From Choristoneura fumiferana (lineage: Eukaryota > Arthropoda > Insecta > Lepidoptera > Tortricidae), in NCBI RefSeq assembly GCF_025370935.1, contig NC_133485.1, forward strand, positions 17,735,739 to 17,799,738: DNA of 64,000 bases. Reading direction: 5' to 3'. Within the stretch, counting starts at the first letter, position 1; the number at the start of each line of letters is the position of its first letter. This document shows, one piece after another, positions 52,725 to 64,000 of this stretch. The position numbers and the translations under genes were made by a program. The notes below the pieces were generated by a model. It did no database searches, was not told the DNA's origin, and saw nothing but the letters and a program-made list of their open reading frames with translations.

Positions 52725-52846
52725 GTTGTGGGTGGGGACGTCCTACCGCCAGGCTGGGAGGAGCGGCAGGACGCTAACGGGCGTACTTACTACGTGAATC
52801 ACGTGGCTAGGTCCACCCAGTGGGAGCGGCCCACGCTCGCTTTTAC
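52725..52846 (+). CDS. Nedd4: Nedd4 exon: WW domain 1 (haplotype B)
   Basis: Allelic copy of 30071-30192, identical over all 122 bp by eye, with the same acceptor and donor. It encodes PPGWEERQDANGRTYYVNH and TQWERP. Exact conservation of the exon against numerous intron differences is consistent with allelic purifying constraint. A second WW1 in the same gene is not implied. Confidence 0.9.
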
Positions 52847-52877
52847 GTGAGTATTACCATACATTATACATAGTATT

Positions 52878-53337
52878 AAATGTAATTGTAACGGATAACT
52901 CGACATGTTTCGCGCTATTTCGTAGCCCTTCTTCAAGGGAGCACGCGACTCGGCGGCTGCCACTACGCGCCACCGCTCTGCTCGTGCGACTGTCCGACGA
53001 AACTAACACCGGCACACAACTACCCGCACTTTAACAATATTAAATACTCGTGCTGCGTCATCGGTTGGTGTGAAAGTGCCTTTACGGAGCGATGTTGTTA
53101 GTGTTGTGTGGTACCCTACATTAGACAGTGACATTAAAAATGACGATAAAAATGCGGGTAGTTGTGCGCCGGTGTTAGTTTCGTCGTGCAGTCGCGCGAG
53201 CAGAGCGGTGGCGCGTAGTGTGCGTGTTGCGGCAGCCGCCGAGTCGCGTGCTCCTGAGAAGAAGGGCTACGAAATAGCCCGAAACGTGTCGAGCTAAACT
53301 TGATTTAAGACGTGAGTTATCCGTTACAATATCATTT
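52878..53337. mobile_element. Terminal-inverted-repeat element, allele
   Basis: Allele of 30224-30697 with a full right end (gttatccgttacaatatcat), which shows the ends more clearly than copy A. Confidence 0.78.
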
Positions 53338-53730
53338 GATATGGGTGAGTCTCACGGTAGTTTCATGTTCAAAATTATACATAGTGTTATTTTTGATTGC
53401 CGTTAACTTTTAAGTGAAAGTACAGGTCAAATAAAGTTAGTGGCCAAACTGATACTGTTAAACAGTAGTAACTGTTTAAAAGATAAGTCAGTACCCTTAG
53501 TGTTAGTTTTCGGTTATAAAATACGTCTCGATCGCGTTCGCGTTAAAATCTCAATTTGTATGGAAACACGAACATCGCAAACGATCCGCTAGAGGCGCTT
53601 TTAACGCGAACGCGATCGAGACGTATTTTTTAACCAATATACACGTCAAATAAGGGCGGCAAGGGACGGCAATAATTGCCCCGGCAATTTTGATATTCCA
53701 TAGTAAATAATAATAATAATATAATAGATA

Positions 53731-54009
53731 GCAGGTGGTAGGACCTTGTGCAAGGTCCGCCCGGATTGCTACCACCATCTTGCTCGCTAATCCTGCCGTG
53801 AAGCAGCAGTGCTTGCACTGTTGTGTTTCGGCGTGGAGAGTAAGACAGCCGGTGAAATTACTGGCACTTGAGGTATCCCATCTTAGGCCTCTAGGTTGGC
53901 AACGCATCTGCAATCCCCCTGGTGTTGCAGGTGTCTATGGGCGGTGGTGATCTCTTACCATCAGGAGACCCACTTGCTCGTTTGCCATCCAGTCGAATAA
54001 AAAAAAAGA
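53731..54009 (+). mobile_element. SINE-like retroelement, allele
   Basis: Allele of 31214-31491 with the same A-rich tail. Flanking sequence to the left differs from copy A by a deletion of roughly 100 bp. Confidence 0.78.
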
Positions 54010-54777
54010 TAATATATTTCATAATTTTGCCACACCTACGATTCGGACTGTTTAGAAGGAGCATTTTCCATTACTTATATTGTGGCGAAATCGGGAAATC
54101 CCCTTTCTATAATTGAATAGTACAATAATGTATTGACATCTTGTATAGGTAGGTTTTTAAAACTTAAACAAGAGGGCGGCAAAATTTACTTCCGCACTAC
54201 AATTTACTTACCCACGCTACGGCACTGCCGTGGCCCGTATTTCATTTTGGGTATTATTTTACGTGACCTAAGCATTGGATTCAAGCAAAGTTTCCACCAA
54301 TAATGTGCGAGGAATCTGTTTTTCATTAACCAATAGAAACGCTTCATTTACCCATCCTCGCTCCGCTCAGCTGTTTCCACCAGACATGTGCTGTGCGAGG
54401 ATAGGTAAACGAAGCGTTTCTAATGGTCACAACCACAGATATAGATTACACTAGATAACGCAAACACCTCAATCAGTATGCAAACCAACCGTGTCACTTT
54501 TTTATATCTACTGTGACGTCTCAAGAGCGAATTAGCGATGTGAATTCCCCGATGTCTGCGCAAAATCGATTCAAATGCGCCGTGGGGCTCGAGTCAATCA
54601 CTAGTTATGATTAGTCAGTTAGCGGTCAGTCTTTGTATGGTTCCAACCCGGACGTTTGGTCGGGGTTCGGACACGCGAAATCTATTTGCGTAATCTAGCA
54701 TAATCTATATCTGTGGTCACAACACATTCTCGCACATTATTGGTGGAAACTCTGCTTTAACGCTTCACCACCCGCAG

Positions 54778-54898
54778 TCGGCACATGAGCACGGAGTCGC
54801 AAGCCGAGCGTATGGAGACGGCCGCGACGGAGTTCCAGCGCCGGTTCCACATCTCGCACGACAACGACGAACGCGCCAGCCCGGCGCCTGCGCACCAG
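54778..54898 (+). CDS. Nedd4: Nedd4 linker exon (haplotype B)
   Basis: Allelic to 32266-32386 with the same splice sites. One replacement: HDNDER here, HDSDER in copy A. Otherwise TEFQRRFHISH and the ASPAPAHQ end are unchanged. Confidence 0.88.
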
Positions 54899-55345
54899 GT
54901 ACGTCCCAGCACTAGCGGATAGGGGCTACTTCAAACTATAGGTGTTGACGGGGTCCGAGCAAAAGCGTGAGCGGTTGTGTGAACAAATTATATACACCAG
55001 GAATCAGTGATAAAAGGGAGTTTTTTTTAAGGTTTTTGAAAACAATTATTACTGCCAAGGTAACGAGAGGGTCGTTTTGAGCTGCACAGCCGCTCATGCT
55101 TATGCTGCTGCCTGTAAGTATCAAATTAAGTAAAGTTTAAAAAAAAATATGGCCAGAATACATAATGGTTTGGTATAATTAAATTTATCCGAAATTGCCA
55201 ACTTTACACGATTGTAATGCAAAAAATCAAGTTATGCAAATTTAATTTTAAGCTGACAAAGTTTTTGAGACAGAATCAACCAAGGTATGTGTCAATATTT
55301 GGAAAATAGCTATAATTTTCACTTATGTCAAATCGATTAATCTAA

Positions 55346-55438
55346 GTCAAAATCAAAGTCAAAGTCAAAGTCAAAATATCTTTATTCAATTTAGGCTATA
55401 ACAAGCACTTATGAATGTCAAAAAAAATCTACCACTCA
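55346..55438 (-). mobile_element. Non-LTR 3'-tail insertion, haplotype B only
   Basis: About 93 bp, on the - strand ending in (tttgac)n after gaataaagatattttgactt. Copy A has neither the tail repeat nor the body. A 5'-truncated non-LTR insertion fits; the source family is not named. Confidence 0.75.
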
Positions 55439-55969
55439 GATCTTTATGATCTGCTATATCTTTCCTATTTATTTTGTCCAATAAACCTAACCTAAACCAA
55501 TATGTATACGAAAACGAACAAAAAAGTTCGTCACAATAATAGTTTCACCGAAAATAATATTGTCACGTGACCATTATGTATTTCGTACATTATTATTTTT
55601 AAATTTTATGTATTTTGACCCGTTTCCGTCTTTACATCAGTATTTTCTGTTCATTGCGTGTGTGGTTAGGTAGCCACTGCGCGATGAGCGCCTCGGACAC
55701 GCAATGAACAGAAAGAACGTGAAGTTATCGAGGGAAGGCCGTTAGCGGTCTTAAATAGTCAAAGTACAACTTAAAACAAGACAGCCCTATATATCTTAAG
55801 TCGAGCGAATGGTTTCTGTCAACAAATCTGCATAATTTATTAAATCTATACACGCTGGTGTTCCAACATCCGTGAATCTTGGGGCCAGTACAAGCGGACT
55901 GCATTCCAACTGCAACGTATCTGCAACTGCTGAATTTGCCCATACATTTTTTATTGCAGTCGTTACAAT

Positions 55970-56388
55970 GAGGGCTATCGCGAATGAATTCGCCGCTAGA
56001 GGCGCTAGTGTAGCGTGAGGTCTCCGAAATGTCAAATCTCATAGTTTTTGGGTGAGCTACGCGGGTTTATTTATAATTATAATTATTTTGTGAATATTTT
56101 GCAATATCTGAAATTAATTATGGCAAATATGCGTTCCGGGGCAATGAATGTCTGTGTTTTGAGACAGTTTTGTCTTTCGGAAACCTTTGTCCTCCCTTTT
56201 TTCCGAACAAAACGGGGACTGCAACACTGTGGCATGCTCGATATTTTTATGCTACGGTTTAAAGGTGTATTAAATATGATTTTAATCTAAACTTTGTATT
56301 CACGCCCGTAATAACAGACTTTGAAAGCCATACTTAAAAACCTCACGCAACAGTGCGCCATCTAGTGAGACAAAAAACGATAGCCCTC
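55970..56388. mobile_element. MITE present only in haplotype B
   Basis: Ends gagggctatcg and cgatagccctc are inverted. AT flanks both sides, and copy A shows the undisturbed site ttacaattgcacgc at about 33334-33347. The 419-bp body has no recognisable protein; an 80-codon frame inside it is unassigned. Confidence 0.88.
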
Positions 56389-57861
56389 ATTGCACGCAAA
56401 CTGCACGCTGGCTGCGATTGAAATATATGAGCTGTCGTCAGTTGCGGTTACGTTGCAGTCAGAATGCAGCATTACAACTCGTCTTAAATTACACGTTTAA
56501 AATAACGCTTTTTCTTAGAGATTGTTGCCAGAAATGTTGCCAGAAAGGGAAAGGAGACTAGCCATCTAGGATTGTCTTGTCGATCAACAAAATTTGCAAT
56601 TTAACATTGAAAAGAGTAACGGAATGTAATCTGTTCTTAAGGGCAAACTTATAGAAAGTCATGATTATTTTTAACTAATATGGATTAAGGTAAAATTGTG
56701 GCGAATTTGCAAGTCTATTTAACTAATTGAAGGAGGCATACAAATTTTGAGTGAAAGATAGTAGTAGAATAAATTTTGAAATTGTACAAAATATGCTTTA
56801 AATGTTTCAGCATACGCTATTTTCAATATTATTTCGGGCTTATGCAAAAAAATATCTTATTTTGGTTATAAAATTGTGCGAGCAAACCAAGCATTTAAAA
56901 GCTTTGTATTTACTTATTGACTTTAGGTGGATCTAGCCAATTTCATTCTACTTTCGATTTCTTAGAAAGAAAACACAAACTGTTGTCTTACTTATACTTA
57001 AAGTTAGGTATTATTTAATATAGATTAGGATCTTTAATAAATTTAACATTTTAGCGTGATATGTATCGCTTTGTCGCTGTAGCATCTTGATCATTATTGT
57101 TGAATGAATAAATTCGAAAATGAACATTATATTTTGCATGAATTTTTTATCTTAATGTTGAAATATGAATTATATTTCAGTCGTGCATGCTTTATAATGG
57201 TATTTTTAATAAAGTAAATTTTTAATAAGTAGTTTAGGATTTTGGGTCTTTATAAGGAATGATTTTTTTAATAAAACATAGCACGCGTAGATAGTAGGTA
57301 TTTCTTATTATTTTTTACATATATAACACTATTCATTCTTGTTTAAAAAAATGTAGGTGTTTGAAATTATATATATTTTTATTGGATGGTTGGTTTTATG
57401 TAGCTAAATTGCGTAAAAGGTATCGTAAGGTTTACGTTTAAATTAGAATGAAAGGTCAACTGTACGGTTGAGTTTTCATTTTATTTTATATTTTTGTAAG
57501 GATTTTTTAAACACCACTCACACTTGATTGTTCTTTGTGAGTGCCAGAACGATACTGACAGTCATTATTGGTTTAAGATATTTTATTTGTGTGCCTACTA
57601 TATTCATTCCCCATTACATACATCGTGACTTACATATGGCAACATTATACTAATTTCGCAGCATGGGCTTAGCAATCCAGGACTAACTATATCTAACAAT
57701 TCTAGGGTGACATCTGGCATAGAAGGGTCGATAACAGAACTCTCCACCATCGACATTGTGTTGTCCTCACTTATCATAGAAAATTTACACGTGAAAACAT
57801 AATTAATTTACAAACTTATGTCTATGAGTTTGTGCATAAGTAATATTTAACTCTCTAACAG
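56389..57861. other. Intron of copy B, no gene
   Basis: Close allele of 33350-34798, differing by SNPs and small indels. It ends at acceptor ctctctaacag. Confidence 0.7.
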
Positions 57862-58647
57862 GGGGATAACAATAGCGGCGAGGGTACCTCCTATGATGCG
57901 ACGCCATTAACTTCGCCCGTACGATCTCCTCAACCCAGCAGGGAATCAAACCCAGAACTAACTGAAGTGCCTCAAACATCTAGCTTAAGTAATACCTGTG
58001 ATAGTAATTTAAGAGAGGAGGACGACGTTGTATGCGCGAACGAAGTTCGCCTCAAAGAACTGGAAGGTGACAACGAAACTGACGATGTTGCTCAAGACTG
58101 TGATAACGCGACCTCTAGTCAAAACGAGGCACCGGCAGAAGCTGCCGGCCAATCAGAGAGCGCCGTCGCTCACGCCGACCAATCAGACGGCGCGGAACAA
58201 AAAGACAAAACAGACGAAGCGATCGAAAGGGAGTCAGACGCGGTCGATGATAATGCTAGAACGAACTTAGAAACCGCCGATGTAAGTGAAACCGCACCAA
58301 CGGAAGCAGAAAATGAAATCAATATAGAAAACACGGCCGAAATAGAAACTACTAATGTAGAACAAGAAGCAAGTAACGCAGAACATGAAACAGGTACCGT
58401 TGTAACGGAAACACATAACGCTGACGCAGAAACACAGAACGTTGACACAGTGACGGACGTTGACGCGGACGCGCACTTTGTTGACGCGGAGAGTACGAGT
58501 GTAGCAGTAGAAAGAGTGGAGATAGAGGAGTTAGAGGAGGCCCTGACTTTTGACGAGAACCATTTCAGTACGCCCACGGGAGGGGCGACTCCTGAAAGGG
58601 TGGCAACGGGTCGCCGCATGACTAGCAGCTCGATGGACGATACTGAG
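57862..58647 (+). CDS. Nedd4: Nedd4 acidic middle exon (haplotype B)
   Basis: Allelic to 34799-35584: 786 bp, phase 0 at both ends, with the same splice sites. Two replacements: SDAVDDNAR for SDAVNDNAR, and EINIENT for EINVENT. No indel within 786 bp, whereas intron alleles nearby carry many, so coding constraint on the frame is supported. Downstream Nedd4 exons were not found before 64000. Confidence 0.85.
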
Positions 58648-58960
58648 GTAAGGGTACACCAAAATGTCAGGGAACCTTGGCCTCGCCAATGTTATTTTAT
58701 ATTTACAATGTGTTGTGATGTTTGCGCGATTGGACACTACACATAGGGAGGGAGCGAAAGAATGGAGAATATTAGAGGCGAAAGTAACGCGGGTGCCATC
58801 AAATTCATAACCATCATCTCTTTCTTTGACTATTTTGTACCATTTGACAGAATGACATTCAGAAATCGGAATTTCTGGACCAAAGCATATGTAAGACTGA
58901 CGCAAATTTCATAGTTTTTGATTTTTTAAACAGTTAAAGGTTCTTAATTTATGACTTTTT

Positions 58961-59540
58961 TAAGGTTCCGTAGTCAACTAGGAACCCTTATAGTTTCGCC
59001 ATGTCTGTCCGTCTGTCTGTAAGCTAAGAGACCGTTAATACTAGAAAGCTGTAATTTGACATGAATATACATATCAGTCACGCCGACAAAGTGGTACAAT
59101 AATTAAAGTAAAAAAAAAATTTTAGGGTACCTCCCATATACGTTAAGTGGGGGTGTTTTTTTTTTTTCTCGACACCCTATATTGTGGGATATTGCTAAGA
59201 TAATTTTTCTAAATCTGTTTCAAATATTCAACTTTAAACTGCAAATTTTCATTGAAATCGAGCCCCCCCCCCACTAAAATCTAAACTGTTGGTGGAAAAA
59301 TATGAAAAAGTTCTGAATAGTAGTAAATATATCAAATTTACAAGGAAAATTATAGCGGCTAAAATGTCTTGAGAATTATTAGTAGTTTAAGAGTAAATAG
59401 CAGCCTAAGGTATAAAATATACCTAAACTTGGAAGATTCAGTACAGAATACGAAATCCTTAGAAAAATATTATTTGATTTTTTCGTAATGGCTACGGAAC
59501 CCTATCCTGGGCGTGTACGACACGCTCTTGGCCGGTTTTT
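58961..59540 (+). repeat. Lepidopteran 'ggttccg' repeat, allele
   Basis: Longer allele of 35899-36353, keeping agctaagagaccgttaatac and an extra A+T core. Confidence 0.8.
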
Positions 59541-59846
59541 TATTTAATCTATAACTAGTCTTTTTAATTTACTCATACAACAACAACATACAACATTGAA
59601 CATTACGAGTTTTTTTACGACAACAAGTCACTGAGAGTGTATTGTACACATATGTAAAATGAAAATTGCATATAATACGCTTCTTGCCCAGCTTGGCATA
59701 GTAGAAAGATAATTGACAGCTGTGTTTAAAAAAAAATGGCCTTGATCCTATAGATCTTTCTAAATTATAGCATTGTAAAACAAACTCTTATTCTGGTTCC
59801 TCCAAAATGTGCAATAAAATGCACACAATAAGTTCAAGGGAATTAC

Positions 59847-60090
59847 GGACGGGTGACGACAGTCTTACCCGGCCCGGATAATGCCGACATGGAAATACCG
59901 ACCCTGTTTTTCGTGTACACGCCCATAGAAGCTCATGTCAGTTTCTATGGGCGTGTACACAAAAAACAGGGTCGGTATTTCCATCACAATGTTTTAGACT
60001 ATCGCGGTCATTACTCATTGTTTTTTTTTTTTTTCGGTATTTCCATGTCGGTATTATCCGGACCGGGAAAGAGTGTCACCCTTACGGACC
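59847..60090. repeat. Three-armed fold-back repeat, allele
   Basis: Allele of 36657-36899 with a nearly identical arm arrangement. Downstream near 60325-60425, copy B has an extra direct repeat of about 70 bp around tctgatcattat. Confidence 0.78.
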
Positions 60091-61123
60091 TATGACAATG
60101 TAACTAAGTGAACATTCTCTTGTTTCTCTATCGTTTTACACCACGACAGTTCCATGTTATTCCCGAAACAATTAGAATCCAATTGCTTTGACTTTTTATT
60201 ATTATTTATATGATGGATCTCAGGAAGTTATATTCAACACAAGGCTACGGAGCTACCGCATGCTACTCGAACTATCAAATTAAAATACAACGATATTGAC
60301 ATAGCTATTCTCATTACATATTGTATGAGTTTCGTCTGATCATTATCATACTTCCTTCCATTCAAATTTTTATATATACACGATATTGCACATTTATTTA
60401 TTATATTTATCTGATCATTATTGCAAAACTTCCTTCCATTGACCAAATTATTTATTATACAATATACACTGCGTCGGGTAGTTTAATTAGCCTTTGTTCC
60501 ATTAACAATACCTATTTTGTCGCATATATTGAAGAAATTAACCACATTGAGCGAAAGATTTTATAAAAATGTAGTATGATGTGTGCTTGCAAAATGTCCA
60601 TTCCCTAAAATTGTATGCTGACCTTAGCTCATTTCTTTCATACAATGTGTTAATCCTTTGACATTTTATTTCAAATAAACAGATGAATACATACATACAA
60701 ATCAATCAATACCTAATACAAAAAAAAAATAAAAATACAAAATAAAAAAAATAACGAAAAAAAAAAGTTTTTTTTTTAAATGTATTAATAAAATAACTGA
60801 AAACTTAAAAGTAGTTTATTCGGATTAGTATCACTTTGTCTAAAACGCAGCTGGTCTAAGTAGCAAGTGGTCTAAAAAGCAACTGGCCTCATGAAAAGTA
60901 AGTTAACTTGTTCGTGTCAGAAACTTGAAAAAACATAGGTTAGGTTAGATTGCGTCAAGGCGCGAAAACTATGTTCATTCTGAATGCTTACACGATGTAG
61001 CTTATAAATATTTTGACGCAATATGGTTTTTTTCCTTAACGTTAAGTGGCCGTCCGCAACTGACGTGTGCCACGGACGCCTTCGGCTTTATGCTTCACAG
61101 TAGAGCGCTTTAGATCGAGACCA

Positions 61124-61761
61124 TAGTAAAAGAGGAGAAGTAAGCACACTCCGACCCTTTAGCAAACTTAACTGCCTACTCCGGCGCGGAAGCTTAGGGT
61201 TGTCGATGTCTATTTTAAATTAATTTCCTACCGGCAAATATTTTTAGTACGAAAGTTAAATTAAAATTGTCTTATGTCTGTGTCTGGACAAATAAGATTC
61301 TATGCCGCTATATTATTATTATTATTATACTAAATTTAAAAATATTATTTATAAATTCGCCGGAGTGGTGATGCTGATGGCGACTGTGTACATACTACTC
61401 ATGTTTCCCTACACATAATACTATAACTATATTGTTTATAGGTAGGTAGGTAGGTATCTATTATTTTTCATGTGTCCCTGCACAAAACTATTACACTACA
61501 CTTATATACTACTAATTCACAACTATACCTAATACAAAAAAATACGTAAGTACGAGTACGCGAACGTAAAAGGTGATCATCTCGCGAAGCGAGCGCAAGA
61601 CGAGCGAGCTAAAATCAAAACGTACAGCAGCGCAGCCTTGACTACAGAAAACTTAATCCTCCTTAAATCATCAGTGTGTGCGTGCGGCGGGTGTGTGCGC
61701 ACACATTTAAGCCGCGCGATGTACTTTTGTTTGTAGTGAACCTACTTCTCCTCTTTTACTA
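61124..61761. mobile_element. Terminal-inverted-repeat element, allele
   Basis: Allele of 37880-38517; ends atagtaaaagaggagaagta and tacttctcctcttttactat are both kept. Confidence 0.8.
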
Positions 61762-62442
61762 TGTCGAGACGGCTTTGTGGATGTAACGCAACCGTAATCC
61801 GCAACCGGCTTCAGGGCCCACAGAAGTAATAATAAGACGAATAGAAATGATACCGTGTTTATATCCCTCAACAATCGATTTCGTCATTTATTCTCGTCTC
61901 CCTTCAGTGAGTAGGTACACTTTTTGTATTTTCATGTATATTACGGTACACACCAATGAAATTTAATCCTTTTTTTAACGACATCATCTCATCTAATTTA
62001 TAACTGTTATGGTCACAGCGAATTAGAGCCACTCGGCACCCGTGCAGCACCGCCTCCACTTTCGGCGTCCACTCGTTGTTGATAGGTGGTCCACCGGTGG
62101 ACCTCGCGTTGTCCACGAATTTCCTAGTAGTAACTATGGCGGCGAGCAGCGGGCTGACATAGAAACTGACAGGAGCTTCTACTTGCGTGTACACGAAAAA
62201 CAGGGTCGGTATTTCCATCCCGGTATTATCCGGGCCGGGAAAGAGCGTCACCCACCGAGTGGTCCGCGCGCCTCGCGAGTGAGGCGAACCGGTGACGCTA
62301 CGGAGTTGATGTAGTGAGCGCATACCCATACAAATCCATATGAAGAATACTAACCGCTCGAGGCGAGGCGGTGCAGGTCGGGTGCCGGGTGGCTGTAACG
62401 AGCTGTGACCTTTACAGATAATTGAAAACATATTAAGGCTTT

Positions 62443-63109
62443 TTAGGGTTCCGGAGCCAAAAAGGCAAAAACGGAACCCTTATAGTTTCGCCATGTCTGT
62501 TGGTCTGTCTGTCTGTCTGCCTGTCTGCCTGTCTGTCTGTCTGTCCGTCCGCGGCTTTGCTCAGGGACTATCAATGCTAGAAAGCTGCAATTTTGCACGG
62601 ATATATAAGTAAACTATGCCGACAAAATGGTACAATTAAAAGCTCAAAAATATTTTTTTTAGGGTACCTCCCATAGACGTAAAGTGGGGGTGTTTTTTTT
62701 TCTTATCCAACCCTATAGTGTGGAGTATCGTTGAATAGGTCTTTTAAAACCATTAGGGGGTTGCTAAGACGATTTTTCGATTCAGTGATTTGTTTGCGTA
62801 ATATTCAACTTTAAAGTGCAAATTTTCATAAAAATCGAGCGTCCCCCCCCTCTAAAATCTAAACCGGTGAGTGGAAAAATTTGAAAAAAATCAGGATGGT
62901 AGTAAGTATATCAAACTTTCAAGGAAAACTATAACGGCTAAGTTTGCTTGAGAATTATTAGTAGTTTATGAGTAAATAGCAGCCTAAGGTATAAAATATA
63001 CCTAAACTTGGAAGATTCCGTATAAAATAAGAAATACTTAGAAAAATATTACTTAATTTTTTCGTAACGGCTACGGAACCCTATTTTGGGCGTATCCGAC
63101 ACGCTCTTG
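62443..63109 (+). repeat. Lepidopteran 'ggttccg' repeat, allele
   Basis: Allele of 39207-39878, differing by a few small indels. Confidence 0.82.
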
Positions 63110-63868
63110 GTTATTATTCATCTTATTAAAATTTCTGTGGTCCGTATCCATAATCCGCAACCGACATCAGAGAACGTCCGCAACCTTTAGGGCTCTACAC
63201 ACCAAAGCTGCCGAACTGCTTTGTGGTGTGCATTTGAGATTCAAGTTATGCGTGCTTTATAATAGTTATTTATGTGGCTGGTGCATAATGAGAGGCATTA
63301 AAGTACGAGTGTGGTTTCATAATAAGATCACACGAGTGTTTTAATGCCTAATTATGTATAGCCGCATACATAACTTTATCTACATGCATATCATAAGTTT
63401 TCTATAATATGTTCAGATATGGCCTGTGTTTTAAGTTAGTGTTACTGATAACTAGTTTGAAGTACCTACCAAAGCTTAAATAAAACAGATAATAAAAAAC
63501 TAAAGTTTTATTTATAATAATAATTATTATCTACATGCATGTCATAAGTTTTCTACAATATGTACAGATATGCATTGTTAAAAAAAGTATTACCGATACT
63601 TTAATGTAAACATTAAGATGCACTGTACTTTAATGTGAACATTAAGATGCACCCGCAGATACCAGGTTTCTTAATAAAGGCCATTTGATAGTCGTTTCTG
63701 AACATATAATAGGGAAGTTATGTTAAGCATGTAGATAAAAGGATGTAACGTGTTATGTTACGAGAAGACGGTAGATGTTTAATATACAGATTTTGTAAGC
63801 AGTTTAAATGTAAGGTAGGTAAGAAAGAGCTACACTACCAACCGCCTTCTATTCACTCGCTTCGCTTT

Positions 63869-64000
63869 GCATCTCTGCTTTTAGTTGTACGGCTTTGTAT
63901 GAGGCATGGCCTTAGATATTTGTATATTTTTACGCTTGTTTATATTTGGATGTATGTTTTTATGAGACGTGTATTTATTGACGTGTTGTTTGTTTGCTAT
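63869..64000. other. Intron sequence beyond the end of copy A
   Basis: The first bases past the end of copy A (atctctgcttttagttgtac). Non-coding. It shows that the right contig extends past the point where the left contig stops. Confidence 0.7.

Larger units (their letters stand above)
45694..63868. other. Haplotype copy B of 22573-40642
   Basis: Same order and orientation as copy A. It begins where DIRS element 2 ends and runs past the point at which copy A meets the gap. Copy-specific insertions mark it as an allele rather than an exact duplicate. Confidence 0.88.

Noticed and set aside
22573..63868. True segmental tandem duplication of Nedd4 exons
   Set aside because: The break coincides with an N gap and a heterozygous transposon, and the differences are of allelic type; kept only as the alternative to be excluded by long reads.
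1..64000. CRISPR array, operon or bacterial island
   Set aside because: No regularly spaced direct repeats with unique spacers; introns, SINEs and DIRS elements show animal nuclear DNA.

Overview
The window is insect nuclear DNA, almost certainly from a moth or butterfly. Intron-rich coding sequence with GT-AG boundaries sits in A+T-rich introns packed with interspersed repeat families typical of Lepidoptera: tRNA-headed SINEs ending in a (atc)n tail, the 'ggttccg...cggaaccct' family, and the 'cccgcggc...tttataatatta' family. No species can be named from the sequence.

The host gene is Nedd4, a C2-WW-HECT E3 ubiquitin ligase, on the + strand. Exons whose phases join exactly lie at 815-894, 11124-11205, 13493-13531, 14068-14237 and 18994-19135 (C2 domain and its C-terminal flank). 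Two similar phase-0 cassette exons follow (21776-21856, 26424-26492). Then come the WW1 exon (30071-30192), a linker exon (32266-32386) and a 262-codon acidic exon (34799-35584). The first exon(s), the remaining WW domains and the HECT domain are outside the window.

From 22573 to 40642 the sequence is repeated, in the same order and orientation, at 45694-63868. The copies are separated by a 100-N scaffold gap (40643-40742) and a DIRS retrotransposon. Small indels, three amino-acid differences and several copy-specific transposon insertions separate them. The simplest reading is two haplotypes of one locus placed one after the other by the assembler. The second set of Nedd4 exons (48792-48860, 52725-52846, 54778-54898, 57862-58647) is then allelic, not a real duplication.

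Two DIRS-type (tyrosine-recombinase) retrotransposons are present. Element 1 (1015-6066, +) is full length in the C2 intron with a frameshifted recombinase. Element 2 (40743-45696, -) has intact gag, RT/RNase H and recombinase frames, is present in only one haplotype, and its 3' end falls in the scaffold gap. Comparing them reveals three shared, little-described features: a spliced gag gene whose short basic leader exon joins the main exon through a phase-1 intron of about 310 bp; a canonical -1 ribosomal frameshift heptamer where the RT frame opens; and a perfect 5' splice-site consensus at the 3' terminus. These are the best candidates for undescribed biology here. The rest is a nested collection of MITEs, SINEs, fold-back elements and retrotransposon tails, several with readable target-site duplications or an empty allele for comparison.
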